From Planctomycetota bacterium (GTDB taxonomy: Bacteria; Planctomycetota; UBA1135; GCA-002686595), in contig NYUD01000019.1 in assembly GCA_002683825.1 (NCBI GenBank), positions 1 to 64,000 of the forward strand: 64,000 bases of DNA. The letters run 5' to 3'. Positions 7,458 to 16,383 of the stretch are shown piece after piece; the stretch's first letter is position 1; each line of letters opens with the position of its first letter. The position numbers were made by a program, and so were the translations under genes. The notes under the pieces were generated by a model. That model had not been told where the DNA came from and searched no databases. It saw only the letters and a list, made by a program, of their open reading frames with translations.

Positions 7458-9116
7458 CTAACCCCGGAACCGCCGGAAGCGTTGAGCAAACTCACGCCAC
7501 TCTTCGAGTCGCAGGGCACGGGCACAGACGAAGAACGCCCCTGCGCCCAGTAGACCGCCCATGCCCAGCCCACGCCAGGCCGAGTCGCTGCTCCACGGAA
7601 CGACAAATGCCACTAGACCGGCCACCGCACCACAGACCGCAGCGGACACGGTCATGGCCAGGATTCTTCTGCCCAGTTCGACGGGTCTGAACGCCGCGCC
7701 GATCCGAAGGCGCAGCGAGGCAGAGAGCCAGACGAGACTCCCCCAACTCGTCACCGCTGTCGCCAAGGCCAGTCCCTCGACGTCAAATCCCCATCTGTGT
7801 ACGAAAAGGACGTTCAAGCCTGCGTTCACGATCAGAAACGCGGAAGCGATCCGAACCGGCGTTCGATAGTCCCCCAGAGCGATAAAGGTCCGGCCACACA
7901 AACCGGAAGCTCCCGCGGGAATCAAGGCGATAGCCAGCATCTCCAGGGCGCTCTCGATACGCACGGTTCCGTCCATTCCGTAGCTTCCGTGTAGAAACAG
8001 TGCCTCTGAGATGGGCTCCGCCAAGACGTAAAGCCCGACGGAGGCCGGTAGGGCCAGAAACAGAATCGCCATCTGGGCACGCCCGTAGAGGTTCCGCACC
8101 GTTCGCAGTTCGCCCAGGTGCGCGTGGGCCTTCAGCGAGGGGAACAGGGCCGTGGTTGCGGCGGTCGCAACTAGAGCCAGGGGAAACTGCTGCACGCGGT
8201 TGGCGTAGTACAGGGCCGTCGGTCCGCCGTCGCGCAGGAGTCCCTCGGCCATCAGCCCGTCGACCAGCACATTGATCTGATAGACCGCCGCCCCCAGAGC
8301 CAGGGGCAAGGCGGTCTTCAAGACCGTTGACACCGACCCCTTGGGCGCACTCCTTCGGTTGGGGCCGGAGGCTCGGGACATCAACAGCCCCCGCGAAAGG
8401 AGGGGCGGCACGAGGATCGCGAGCTGGAGCAAGCCAGCCACCAAGACGCCCCAAGCGATCCAACGGGCCATCTCCCACTGCACATCGAAGAGGCCCGTCT
8501 CCGCGCCCGCGAAAGCGAAGGCCGTAACGAGAAGCCCGGCGATCCAGACCAGGTTCATCACGGCAGGCGCGGTGTTCGGTGCAGCAAAATGCCCGCGAAC
8601 CTGCAATGCTCCTCCGCACAGAGCCGCCAAACAGACCAGCAGTACGTACGGGAACAGGCGCACGCAAAGGTCTCGAACCGGCCCGGGGTCGGCCCCGAAC
8701 CACGCCCAACCGGTCCATGGCATCCGGTCCGGCAAAGCCGCGATCCCAAACATCCCGACGACGCAGAGAACGCTCAAGCCAATCGCGGCGACGGTCAGTG
8801 TCCGCACGAACAGGCGCCGGCCAGCTTCGGCTCCACGATCCGCATCCGTTTCCGTCAAGACCGACTGCAGCGATGTCGAAAGTGCGCCTTCGCCGCACAG
8901 CCGGCGAAACAGGTTGGGGACGCGCCAGGCCGTGAAGAAGGCGTCCGAGATCGCGGAGGCGTCCCCGAAGATCGAAGCGGTCACAACCTCGCGCACAAAA
9001 CCCAACAGACGCGACGCCAACGTCAACACAGACACCAGGGCCGTACGCCCGACCAGGCCGCGGTGTCGTTCGACGACCTCCGGCCCCCTCTTGCTCTCTA
9101 CGGATCCGATGCCCAT
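7458..9116 (-). CDS. murJ: Lipid II flippase MurJ
   Basis: 552 residues, a polytopic membrane protein of the MOP/MviN family that flips undecaprenyl-linked lipid II across the inner membrane for peptidoglycan synthesis. The N-terminal signature TLASRLLGFVREVVTASIFG followed by DAFFTAWRVPNLFRRL is typical, as is YYANRVQQFPLALVATAA in the middle. Length and multiple hydrophobic helices agree with the usual 14-TM arrangement. The ATG at 9116 lies 28 bp after yqeY, and gyrA-yqeY-murJ form one closely packed minus-strand unit. The stop codon sits inside a short CCGGG/CCCGG palindrome. The gene implies that this organism makes peptidoglycan, in agreement with dapF nearby. Confidence 0.95.
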   Translation of the reverse strand: MGIGSVESKRGPEVVERHRGLVGRTALVSVLTLASRLLGFVREVVTASIFGDASAISDAFFTAWRVPNLFRRLCGEGALSTSLQSVLTETDADRGAEAGRRLFVRTLTVAAIGLSVLCVVGMFGIAALPDRMPWTGWAWFGADPGPVRDLCVRLFPYVLLVCLAALCGGALQVRGHFAAPNTAPAVMNLVWIAGLLVTAFAFAGAETGLFDVQWEMARWIAWGVLVAGLLQLAILVPPLLSRGLLMSRASGPNRRSAPKGSVSTVLKTALPLALGAAVYQINVLVDGLMAEGLLRDGGPTALYYANRVQQFPLALVATAATTALFPSLKAHAHLGELRTVRNLYGRAQMAILFLALPASVGLYVLAEPISEALFLHGSYGMDGTVRIESALEMLAIALIPAGASGLCGRTFIALGDYRTPVRIASAFLIVNAGLNVLFVHRWGFDVEGLALATAVTSWGSLVWLSASLRLRIGAAFRPVELGRRILAMTVSAAVCGAVAGLVAFVVPWSSDSAWRGLGMGGLLGAGAFFVCARALRLEEWREFAQRFRRFRG

Positions 9117-9144
9117 GGCCTTCAGATCACGCCGGCTTCAGCGG

Positions 9145-9588
9145 CTAACCCAGGATCTCGTTTGCGTACTGCTGAACAAGTTTCCCGCTCACGCGCCCCT
9201 TGTACTCTGCGAGGACGGCCTTCATCAGCCGCCCCAGGTCCCGCTTGGACTCGATCCCCAGCTCGGCGATGTTCTCTTGGACGATCTCGCGAGTTCGCTC
9301 GTCGGAAAGCTCTTCGGGAAGGTAGCGCCGCAACACGTCGATCTCACCGCGCTCCTTGGCCGCCAAGTCCTCGCGGTCCGCCCGTTCATACTGTTCGAGT
9401 GAATCCTGACGAGATTTCACCTGTTGGGAGATCACGCGCAGCGCCTCTTCCGTGGAAAGATCCTCGCCGGTTTCGATGCGGCGGTTCTTGAGCGCCGCCA
9501 GAACCATACGCAGCGCGTCACGCGCGACCGTATCCCCGCCCCGCATGGCGTCCTTCAGATCCTCACGTATCTCCTCGAAGACGCTCAC
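9145..9588 (-). CDS. yqeY: GatB/YqeY domain protein
   Basis: 147 residues, the size of stand-alone YqeY proteins. These share the helical tail domain of the GatB subunit of tRNA-dependent amidotransferase; their exact role is unclear. Family features include an opening helix (FEEIREDLKDAMRGGD), a run of Gln/Arg/Lys-rich helices and the C-terminal block GRLMKAVLAEYKGRVSGKLV. The start is GTG overlapping the gyrA stop in a GTGA arrangement, so translation is probably coupled to gyrA. Confidence 0.92.
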   Translation of the reverse strand: MSVFEEIREDLKDAMRGGDTVARDALRMVLAALKNRRIETGEDLSTEEALRVISQQVKSRQDSLEQYERADREDLAAKERGEIDVLRRYLPEELSDERTREIVQENIAELGIESKRDLGRLMKAVLAEYKGRVSGKLVQQYANEILG

Positions 9589-12245
9589 TCTTCCCCCTTG
9601 TCTTCCGGCTCGTCTTCCGGCTCGTCTTCCGGCTCGTCTTCGGAAGCCATCTCCTCCATGCCGTCCCCCACGGAAACCTCTGGTTCCCGAGTCCCATCAA
9701 CGATGCCCCCCACGGAGCTCACCGATGCGAGGGCCTTCGGGCCGTCCGCCACCTCGTCCTCTGGGATCTCGAGATCTTCGGCCTGAATGATCTCGGCTCC
9801 GACAAGTTTGTCCTCCGATTTGAGATTGATCAGTCGCACGCCCTGTGTGCTCCGCCCCATCGGGCGGATGCCTGCCATGGACGAGCGCACAATCATTCCG
9901 CTCTCGGTGATAAAGAGCACCTCATCGCCGTCCCCTGCCAGGTCGAAACCAACGACTCGGCCGTTGCGACCCTCGGTGCGGATGTTGATCACGCCCTGTC
10001 CGCCACGGTTTCTGATGGGGTAGTCCTCAAGCGGCGTCCGTTTCCCGTGCCCGTGCTCGCAGGCGGTGAAGACCGTGTCTTCCGGATCCGCGGCGACAAA
10101 CATCCCCACAACCTTGTCGTCTCCGACCAGCTTGATGCCGCGCACGCCGTGCGCCTGACGACCCATGGCTCGCGCTGCGCTCTCGTCGAAACGAATCGCC
10201 TTGCCGGTGGCGGTGGCCAAGAGAATGGTATCCCCGGGTTTTGCGAGCCCCACCCCGACCAATCGGTCGTCTTCGTCCAGCTGGATGGCCCAGATTCCGC
10301 CCGAGCGGGGACGTGAAAAGGCCTCGAGTCTGGTTTTCTTGACCGTCCCCTTGCGGGTCGCGAAGAACACGGAACCCTCGTCGTCGAAGGAGCGCACCCG
10401 CAGAACGGTGTGAATCTCTTCCTCCCCCTCGATCGGCAGGAGATTGCGCATGGCACGCCCCTGGGACGTCCGTGAGCCTTCTGGAAGCTGGTACACCTTC
10501 AGCCAATACACGCGCCCCGTATTCGAGAAACACAGGATGTAGTCGTGTGTGTTGGCCACGAAAATCGAGCGCAGAACATCGCCTTCCCTCGTCACCGAAC
10601 CACGCACGCCACGACCGCCGCGGCCTTGGGCGCGATACTCGTCGAGGCCGACTCTCTTGACGTAACCACTACGGGAGAACGTGACGACCATCATCTCTTC
10701 GGTGATCAACTCTTCGATATCGAAGCCTCCGTCTACCTCCTCAACGGAGATCTCCGTGCGCCGTTCGTCTCCGAAGCGCTGCTCGATTTCGTCGATGTCC
10801 TCGAGGATGATGGCCACGACGCGCTCGTCCCGATTCAGGATGTCCTCGAGATCTTCGATTTCGAGGACCAGCGCTTGAAACTCCTTCTCCAGCTTCTCCC
10901 GTTCAAGACCGGTCAAGCGGCCGAGCCGCATGTCGACGATCGCTTGCGCTTGCGCCAGCGACAGCGAGAAGCGCGAGATCAGCCCATGCTTGGCCGTTTC
11001 GGTATCCGGCGCTCCGCGCACGATCTTGATGACCTCGTCGATCTCTCCGATGGCGATACGCAGGCCTTCGACGATATGCTTGCGCTCTTCCGACTTACGC
11101 AAAAGGAATTGCGTCCGACGCCGGATCACCGTGCGGCGGTGCTCGATGTAGGCGTCGATCAGGCCCCGTAGGGTCAGCGTCTTGGGACGCCCGTTGGCGA
11201 TCGCCAGGTTGATGATGCTGTAGGTCGTCTGAAGCGGCGTGTATTGGAACAGCTGATTGACGATGACCTGCGGGTCCTCGTTCTTCTTCAGCTCGACGAC
11301 CAGACGGATGCCGTCGCGGTCGGATTCATCCCGCAGGTCGGCGATGCCCGTGACGCGGTTTTCGCGAACCAGTTCAACGATCTTCTCGATAATCGTCGTC
11401 TTACGGACCTGATAGGGGATCTCGGTGAAGACGAGTTGCTCCTTTGTGCGGACATCTTCAACGTGATGCTTGGCGCGCACGATGACCCGACCACGGCCGC
11501 TCGTATACGCACGGAGCATTCCAGAGCGGCCCATGATGATGCCACCCGTCGGAAAGTCCGGCCCTTTCACGATCTGGCACAGCTCGGCCAGAGTCGTCTG
11601 CGCGCTGTGGAGCACGGCGCGGATCGCTTTTGCGATCTCATGCAGGTTGTGCGGTGGGAGGCTGGTCGCCATGCCGACCGCGATGCCGTCCGACCCATTG
11701 CATAGAAGGTTGGGGAAGCGGGACGTCAAGACGACCGGCTCCAGGAGCCGCTCATCGTAGTTGGGCTGATAGTCGACCGTCTCCTTGTCCAGGTCGGCCA
11801 TCATCTCCATGGCGGGGCCGGCCATGCGCGCTTCGGTGTACCGCATGGCGGCCGGCGGATCCCCGTCGATCGAACCGAAATTTCCCTGCCCGTCGAGCAA
11901 AGGATAGCGCAGGGAAAAGCGCTGAGCCATGCGCACCAGCGTCGGGTAGATCACCGATTCGCCGTGCGGGTGATATTCGCCCGAAGTGACTCCCGCGATG
12001 TTGGCGCACTTACGATACTTCGCGTTGGGCCGCAGCTTGAGGACGTTCATCGCGACCAAAATGCGGCGCTGGGAGGGCTTGAGGCCATCCCGAACGTCCG
12101 GCAAGGCGCGCGAGTGAATGACGCTGAGCGCGTAATTGAGATAAGACTCGCTCATCTCGTGCTCGATCAAACGCGGCTCGATCAAACCTCCCGGCGGCGT
12201 GGGAGTTTTCGGAATTTCAGTAGGGGGTCGGTTGGTGTCGCTCAT
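9585..12245 (-). CDS. gyrA: DNA gyrase subunit A
   Basis: 886 residues from the ATG at 12245 (MSDTNRPPTEIPK). An in-frame start 96 bp upstream would add an Arg-rich, unconserved leader. Gyrase A cleaves and reseals DNA while GyrB supplies ATP. Family marks are SYLNYALSVIHSRALPDVRD, DGLKPSQRRIL, the catalytic Tyr in AAMRYTEARM, and six C-terminal beta-pinwheel blades with a GyrA box read here as QGRGGRG. That identifies gyrase rather than topoisomerase IV. The extreme C-terminus is an acidic tail of EDEP repeats encoded by a 12-bp tandem repeat (9601-9636). It sits 38 kb from gyrB and heads a gyrA-yqeY-murJ unit. Confidence 0.95.
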   Translation of the reverse strand: MSDTNRPPTEIPKTPTPPGGLIEPRLIEHEMSESYLNYALSVIHSRALPDVRDGLKPSQRRILVAMNVLKLRPNAKYRKCANIAGVTSGEYHPHGESVIYPTLVRMAQRFSLRYPLLDGQGNFGSIDGDPPAAMRYTEARMAGPAMEMMADLDKETVDYQPNYDERLLEPVVLTSRFPNLLCNGSDGIAVGMATSLPPHNLHEIAKAIRAVLHSAQTTLAELCQIVKGPDFPTGGIIMGRSGMLRAYTSGRGRVIVRAKHHVEDVRTKEQLVFTEIPYQVRKTTIIEKIVELVRENRVTGIADLRDESDRDGIRLVVELKKNEDPQVIVNQLFQYTPLQTTYSIINLAIANGRPKTLTLRGLIDAYIEHRRTVIRRRTQFLLRKSEERKHIVEGLRIAIGEIDEVIKIVRGAPDTETAKHGLISRFSLSLAQAQAIVDMRLGRLTGLEREKLEKEFQALVLEIEDLEDILNRDERVVAIILEDIDEIEQRFGDERRTEISVEEVDGGFDIEELITEEMMVVTFSRSGYVKRVGLDEYRAQGRGGRGVRGSVTREGDVLRSIFVANTHDYILCFSNTGRVYWLKVYQLPEGSRTSQGRAMRNLLPIEGEEEIHTVLRVRSFDDEGSVFFATRKGTVKKTRLEAFSRPRSGGIWAIQLDEDDRLVGVGLAKPGDTILLATATGKAIRFDESAARAMGRQAHGVRGIKLVGDDKVVGMFVAADPEDTVFTACEHGHGKRTPLEDYPIRNRGGQGVINIRTEGRNGRVVGFDLAGDGDEVLFITESGMIVRSSMAGIRPMGRSTQGVRLINLKSEDKLVGAEIIQAEDLEIPEDEVADGPKALASVSSVGGIVDGTREPEVSVGDGMEEMASEDEPEDEPEDEPEDKGEE
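9601..9641. repeat. 12-bp tandem repeat encoding the acidic GyrA tail
   Basis: Three perfect copies of TCTTCCGGCTCG (9601-9636) plus a partial TCTTC. On the minus strand they encode E-D-E-P units at the end of GyrA. The in-frame period of four codons allows copy-number change without frameshift. Acidic C-terminal tails modulate supercoiling activity in some gyrases. Confidence 0.9.
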
Positions 12246-12450
12246 CGATGGGGGAGCGCCGAGAGGTGCGGAGTGGGGGACGAATCGGGGCCGCCGATCC
12301 CTCCTCGAAGACTTGCGAAGAAAGGGCCTACGAGACGGCAACGAGGGGCTGGCTCGAACCCTCCATTATCCTTCGTTTGAGAGTCGGAATCCAGCCAACT
12401 TGCCAATAAGGTGGGGCACTTCGCTGGACTTTGAACCCGATTTCGATCCC

Positions 12451-12936
12451 ATGGTAAATGCAAGCGAGGACTCCCCTGTGGCACGGGCTCTGGGGAGGAT
12501 CCCCACGGGTCTCTACATCGTCACTTCCAGGCATGCAGATGCGTCGTTGGGGTTCGTTGGATCCTTCGTCATGCAGGTCGGTTTCGACCCCCCTACGGTC
12601 TGCGTGGCCGTGGGCCAGCATCGAACCCACCTGGACACGATCCAGGCCTCGGGGCGCTTCGCTCTCTCTATCCTGGACACCGACAGCTCGCGGCTCATGG
12701 GCGTCTTCTTCAAGAAGTATCCCGAGGGCGAGTCCGCCCTCGATCACGTCGAGACCGAGGATTCCCCCGGGGGTCTGCCGGTACTGAGCGAGGCCCTCGC
12801 CTGGCTGGATTGCCAGGTCACCGGCCTGCACAAGACCGGAGACCACGCGGTGGTTTTCGGCACGGTCGAGCACGGGGAAATGCTGCGGGAAGGCGACCCT
12901 GTGATCCATTTGCGCAAGAACGGCCTCTCCTATTAG
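12451..12936 (+). CDS. Flavin reductase-like (FMN-binding split barrel) protein
   Basis: 161 residues. The ATG at 12451 begins at the conserved domain; longer in-frame starts lack homologous character and run into the gyrA upstream region. The family pattern is ALGRIPTGLYIVTSR, then VGSFVMQVGFDPPTVCVAV, then SGRFALSILD, typical of the flavin reductase/split-barrel family that binds FMN and either reduces free flavin or acts as an NAD(P)H:flavin oxidoreductase. It is a single gene divergent from gyrA and convergent with the M48 peptidase, which ends 7 bp away. The substrate cannot be told from sequence. Confidence 0.88.
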   Translation: MVNASEDSPVARALGRIPTGLYIVTSRHADASLGFVGSFVMQVGFDPPTVCVAVGQHRTHLDTIQASGRFALSILDTDSSRLMGVFFKKYPEGESALDHVETEDSPGGLPVLSEALAWLDCQVTGLHKTGDHAVVFGTVEHGEMLREGDPVIHLRKNGLSY

Positions 12937-12942
12937 CGGGAT

Positions 12943-14559
12943 TCATTCATGGGCCCGCAGTGCCTTCCTCCAGGGCTCTGGAAGTTCCCCGAGATCCCTC
13001 CCGTTTTCCCCGGCACCCAGGGCCAGGTAGACGGGCACCAGGTCGCGCCGGCCCCGGAGAATCGCCAGCTCGATGTAGCGGGCCGCGTTCTCGATCGCGC
13101 CGCCTTCGAGTTCCCGAAGCCCGTCGGCTTCCAGGGCGTCCTTTCCGATCCCGGCCGGTAGCCGACTCCCGAATTCGACGAGCCCCACCACCTGGGGATC
13201 GAGCTGGTCGCGCGTCGCCTCGACCAACCGCATCGCTTCCGCGTAGTCCCCCAGACGAAGTTCAGCTGTCAGGCGCTCGATCGTCCAGGACTGCGCGAGT
13301 TGGATTCCCTCCAGAAGCAGAATCACGACACACAATGCCCGGCCGACAAGCGCCCAGCGACGAAGCCGGCGCTGGAATTTTCGACCGAGTTCCGGGTCGC
13401 GATCCACCTGTTGGAGAAAACGCATGCGGTGGGTGGGACTGAAGTGTCGCCAGGAGCGATCTTCACGGCCGTGACTTCCACAAACCTTCGATAGCGCCCG
13501 GATGAGAGCACCACTCTCACCGAAGATCGCCCGGCTCTCCAGGTCCGCTTCCAGTTCCAAGCGGCGCGACATGTAGCCGAACGAAAAATACCAGACCGTC
13601 AAGGCCGTCACGTAGGTCGTAAGTAGGACGAAGCCATCCCCTTCCCCCAGCCAGGAGACGATGACGTGGGCCCCAAGAAGGCAAAATAGCGACCACGAAG
13701 CAACGCTCACGATATGCCCGCGCCGCGCGTGTCCGATTTCATGGGCGAACACCGCTGCCAGTTCATCGGGGCGCAACTGGGTCAGCAGTGAATCCGAAAA
13801 TAGAACGACCCGATTCTTGGGAGTTAGGCCCACGATCGCGGCGTTCGACATCTGCCTTCCCGTGCGCCAAAGAAGCAGCTCCTTGAAATGAAACCGTGCT
13901 TGCCGGGCCACGGCCTCCAGCATTTCGCGCAGCCATCCCTGCTCGACCGGGACGGTGTCCCAGGTGCGACGGATCAGACCGGGCAAGAACCAGAGCAAGA
14001 AGCCCATCAGACAAAGGCCGAGAGCCGCGGAGTAGAGAGTGACCTCTTCCACGTTGATGCGGACCACCTCGCTTTGGCCGACGGCGGTGGAAGCCGTGAG
14101 GTAAACGAGAAAAGGAACCAGGGCAGAAAAAAAGAATCGCAGGTGGAAGTTTCGTGCTCGCTCAAATCCACGACCGGGAGAGGAATTTGTGCGGGCGATC
14201 GCATCGATGGCGAGAACCTGATAGACGAGAAAGGGCGCGAGTCCGTAGAGCAGCCGAAGGTCGGGCCAGGATTCGAGACTGAGCCGAACCCCCAGATACG
14301 CCTCGAGGGTTTCAAACCATCCGAACAGCGTGACGGCCATCCACTGCAGGAGGATCGGCAGAATCGACAGAAGGCGTTCCCCGATGGCTGCCGCTCGAAA
14401 ACGGCCGCGCAGCATCAGGCGTCGCACGCCCATCGCCAAGAGGATCGGAGCGACCGCCAGGAGTGCGACGGCGTAGGGTCGCTGCACACCAACGGACCAG
14501 GAAAAATCGGCCGCGGCCAACGAAACCAGGGCCGCGAGGATGTGTCCGACGTAGATCAA
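12943..14559 (-). CDS. Membrane-bound M48-family zinc metallopeptidase
   Basis: 538 residues. The N-terminal half has several hydrophobic segments. The zinc motif AAVFAHEIGHARRGHIV gives the HEXXH ligands, and the third ligand is probably the Glu in LELEADLESRAIFG, as in HtpX/Ste24-type M48 enzymes. More helices follow, and the C-terminal ~100 residues may form helical repeats (DYAEAMRLVEATRDQL). The start is chosen as TTG at 14559, overlapping the dapF stop (TTGA). The much longer upstream reading would lie wholly inside dapF and is Arg-rich shadow sequence. A role in membrane protein quality control is likely from the family. It is the last gene of rnhC-dapF-M48. Confidence 0.85.
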   Translation of the reverse strand: MIYVGHILAALVSLAAADFSWSVGVQRPYAVALLAVAPILLAMGVRRLMLRGRFRAAAIGERLLSILPILLQWMAVTLFGWFETLEAYLGVRLSLESWPDLRLLYGLAPFLVYQVLAIDAIARTNSSPGRGFERARNFHLRFFFSALVPFLVYLTASTAVGQSEVVRINVEEVTLYSAALGLCLMGFLLWFLPGLIRRTWDTVPVEQGWLREMLEAVARQARFHFKELLLWRTGRQMSNAAIVGLTPKNRVVLFSDSLLTQLRPDELAAVFAHEIGHARRGHIVSVASWSLFCLLGAHVIVSWLGEGDGFVLLTTYVTALTVWYFSFGYMSRRLELEADLESRAIFGESGALIRALSKVCGSHGREDRSWRHFSPTHRMRFLQQVDRDPELGRKFQRRLRRWALVGRALCVVILLLEGIQLAQSWTIERLTAELRLGDYAEAMRLVEATRDQLDPQVVGLVEFGSRLPAGIGKDALEADGLRELEGGAIENAARYIELAILRGRRDLVPVYLALGAGENGRDLGELPEPWRKALRAHE

Positions 14560-15353
14560 AAGCCGATCGCGGTGCGAGCGGCGATCGGCTCCGCGGGCCC
14601 TTCGAGAAAAAGCTCGCTCTCGCCGTCCCAGTGCACGTTCAGGACCCCGCCGGCCATGCGAACCTCGAGCGGCGTGACCACCAGGCCGCGCCGAAGCGCA
14701 ACGGCCGCGGCGGCCGCGGCACCGGTTCCACACGCTGCGGTTTCTCCGACGCCGCGCTCCCACACCCGCAGCTCGATCCCGTTCGATTGAACGCGTGCGA
14801 AACCGACGTTTGTCCGCTTCGCAAGAAGAACATGGCGCTCCAGAAGGGGCCCCAGGGTCTTGACGGGTATAGCGGGCACGTCCTCGACAAACAGAACGCA
14901 GTGCCGGTTGCCCATATCGACGATGGTCGCCCGAACACTCATGGCGCCCAGTGAGAGATCCTCTTCCTCAACGATCCGGGGCCTGCCCATGCCGGTGCGA
15001 AAGCTCCGAATCGCACCGGACCCATCGCGCAGCACGAGCACAGTTCGAAGGCCCACTGCGGTCTCGATCCTCAGGCGCTCCCCCACCCGACCACGCTCGA
15101 AAGCAAAGCGCGCGACACATCGCAGACCATTGCCGCAAGCTTCCGCTCGCGACCCGTCGCGGTTGAAGATCTCCATACGACAGTCCGCTCCCGCTCGCGA
15201 AGGCCCACAGATCAGGACACCGTCGAGATTCTCATCGGTCATCAGCGAACTGGAAAGGACGCGTCGGACCGCGCTTTCGGGTTCGGCGGAAACGAACCCG
15301 TCGATCATGGCAAAGCGATTGCCCGCCGCTTCGAAGAAGGAGAGCTCAGCCAC
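14556..15353 (-). CDS. dapF: Diaminopimelate epimerase
   Basis: 265 residues. It interconverts LL- and meso-diaminopimelate, the step that feeds lysine and peptidoglycan synthesis. Both catalytic cysteines are visible: AEACGNGLRCVARF in the N-terminal half and GETAACGTGAAAAAAV in the C-terminal half, with RTNVGFARV between them. The start is GTG at 15353, overlapping the end of rnhC; upstream extension would only read rnhC in another frame. The normal family length is about 270. Its stop overlaps the start of the M48 peptidase by TTGA, so the three genes form one coupled unit. Confidence 0.95.
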   Translation of the reverse strand: MAELSFFEAAGNRFAMIDGFVSAEPESAVRRVLSSSLMTDENLDGVLICGPSRAGADCRMEIFNRDGSRAEACGNGLRCVARFAFERGRVGERLRIETAVGLRTVLVLRDGSGAIRSFRTGMGRPRIVEEEDLSLGAMSVRATIVDMGNRHCVLFVEDVPAIPVKTLGPLLERHVLLAKRTNVGFARVQSNGIELRVWERGVGETAACGTGAAAAAAVALRRGLVVTPLEVRMAGGVLNVHWDGESELFLEGPAEPIAARTAIGF

Positions 15354-16242
15354 CGATCTTCTTCGTGTTCCTAAAATGCAACTTGGCGACCTGACGCAGC
15401 TTGTCCGGGCCGTGCAAGGACAAGAACTTGCGTCCGGAGGCATCGGTCGGAACTCCGGCCCCCTTGCGCAGGACGATCGCGAATTCGTCGGACAGTTCGC
15501 CCAGCCTTTCCAGGAATACGGCACGCGCGATGATGCTTGCGGCAGCGACAACGGGCTCGCGTTCGGCGCGGGGAAACTGAAACAGATCCAGTTTCAGATC
15601 TTTGAGTTCCTTCACGAGCAGCTCTTCGCTCGCGAAACGATCGACCAAAGCCATGTCCCCATCGTGCGCCAAACTTCGGATCGCACGGCCGTGCATGCCG
15701 GTAAGGATCGTATTTACGTTCGGAGTGAGCCCATACTCCTTGTTGTACGCGGGCGGATCGAGGACTTCGATCGCGAAGCGATAGCGTGTTCGCAGCGCCG
15801 CACTCAGCCGCAGGACCCGCCCATCGGAAAGGGTCTTGCTGTCGGCCACGCCCGCCTGGATGAGCTCTTCGCGTTCGTCCGGCTCCGCACGGCAGGCCAC
15901 CGTCACCAACGGCCCGAAGTAGTCCCCCTTACCCGCCTCATCGCTGCCTATCAGGGGGCTCTTTCCCAGCCCGGGCATGTCTTCGGACGCGGACGAGGGT
16001 TTCGCAGCTCCCTGCTTGCGCTGGCCCAGACCTTCCAGAAAGCGGGCCACGAAAACCTCGGCTTCTCGGCCCTGAACGACGAGCTTTCCGGAGGTGTACA
16101 GGGTCGCCACGACGCCCTCCCCGCGGGCACTGAAACGGGCGTGGGGCACCGGTCGGTACTCGAACGAGGCGCCGTTCATGCGTTCCTGGAGTTGCGCCTG
16201 CTCGGCCCTGTCGAGCTGAATCACCAGGGTTTGCTGAGACAT
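15346..16242 (-). CDS. rnhC: Ribonuclease HIII
   Basis: 298 residues. It cleaves RNA in RNA/DNA hybrids. The C-terminal catalytic domain starts with LIGSDEAGKGDYFGPLV, the type-2 RNase H active-site block with Asp/Glu metal ligands. The N-terminal ~80 residues (QQTLVIQLDRAEQAQLQERM..., ARFSARGEGVVATLYTSGKL) form the TBP-like substrate-binding domain that separates RNase HIII from HII. The ATG at 16242 starts at this domain. It is divergent from the cystathionine beta-synthase gene and overlaps dapF downstream. Confidence 0.94.
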   Translation of the reverse strand: MSQQTLVIQLDRAEQAQLQERMNGASFEYRPVPHARFSARGEGVVATLYTSGKLVVQGREAEVFVARFLEGLGQRKQGAAKPSSASEDMPGLGKSPLIGSDEAGKGDYFGPLVTVACRAEPDEREELIQAGVADSKTLSDGRVLRLSAALRTRYRFAIEVLDPPAYNKEYGLTPNVNTILTGMHGRAIRSLAHDGDMALVDRFASEELLVKELKDLKLDLFQFPRAEREPVVAAASIIARAVFLERLGELSDEFAIVLRKGAGVPTDASGRKFLSLHGPDKLRQVAKLHFRNTKKIGG

Positions 16243-16383
16243 GGAAGGATGGGAGGGGGTACCGGTTGTCGCAGTGGGTTCGCGGGGATAAGAGGGCAAA
16301 AGGCGGGTGAGTGGAATGCGCTGGTCTCAGCACCTATCCTCTCTCCGAAGCCACTTCCCTCGACGCCACGCGAAGGTCGCACA

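Noticed and set aside
14560-14763. Long Arg-rich extension of the M48 peptidase
   Set aside because: It lies within dapF in another frame; the TTG overlapping the dapF stop is better.
14860-16383. 508-residue N-terminal extension of cbs
   Set aside because: It is antisense to dapF and rnhC. The conserved PLP domain begins at the GTG at 16384.
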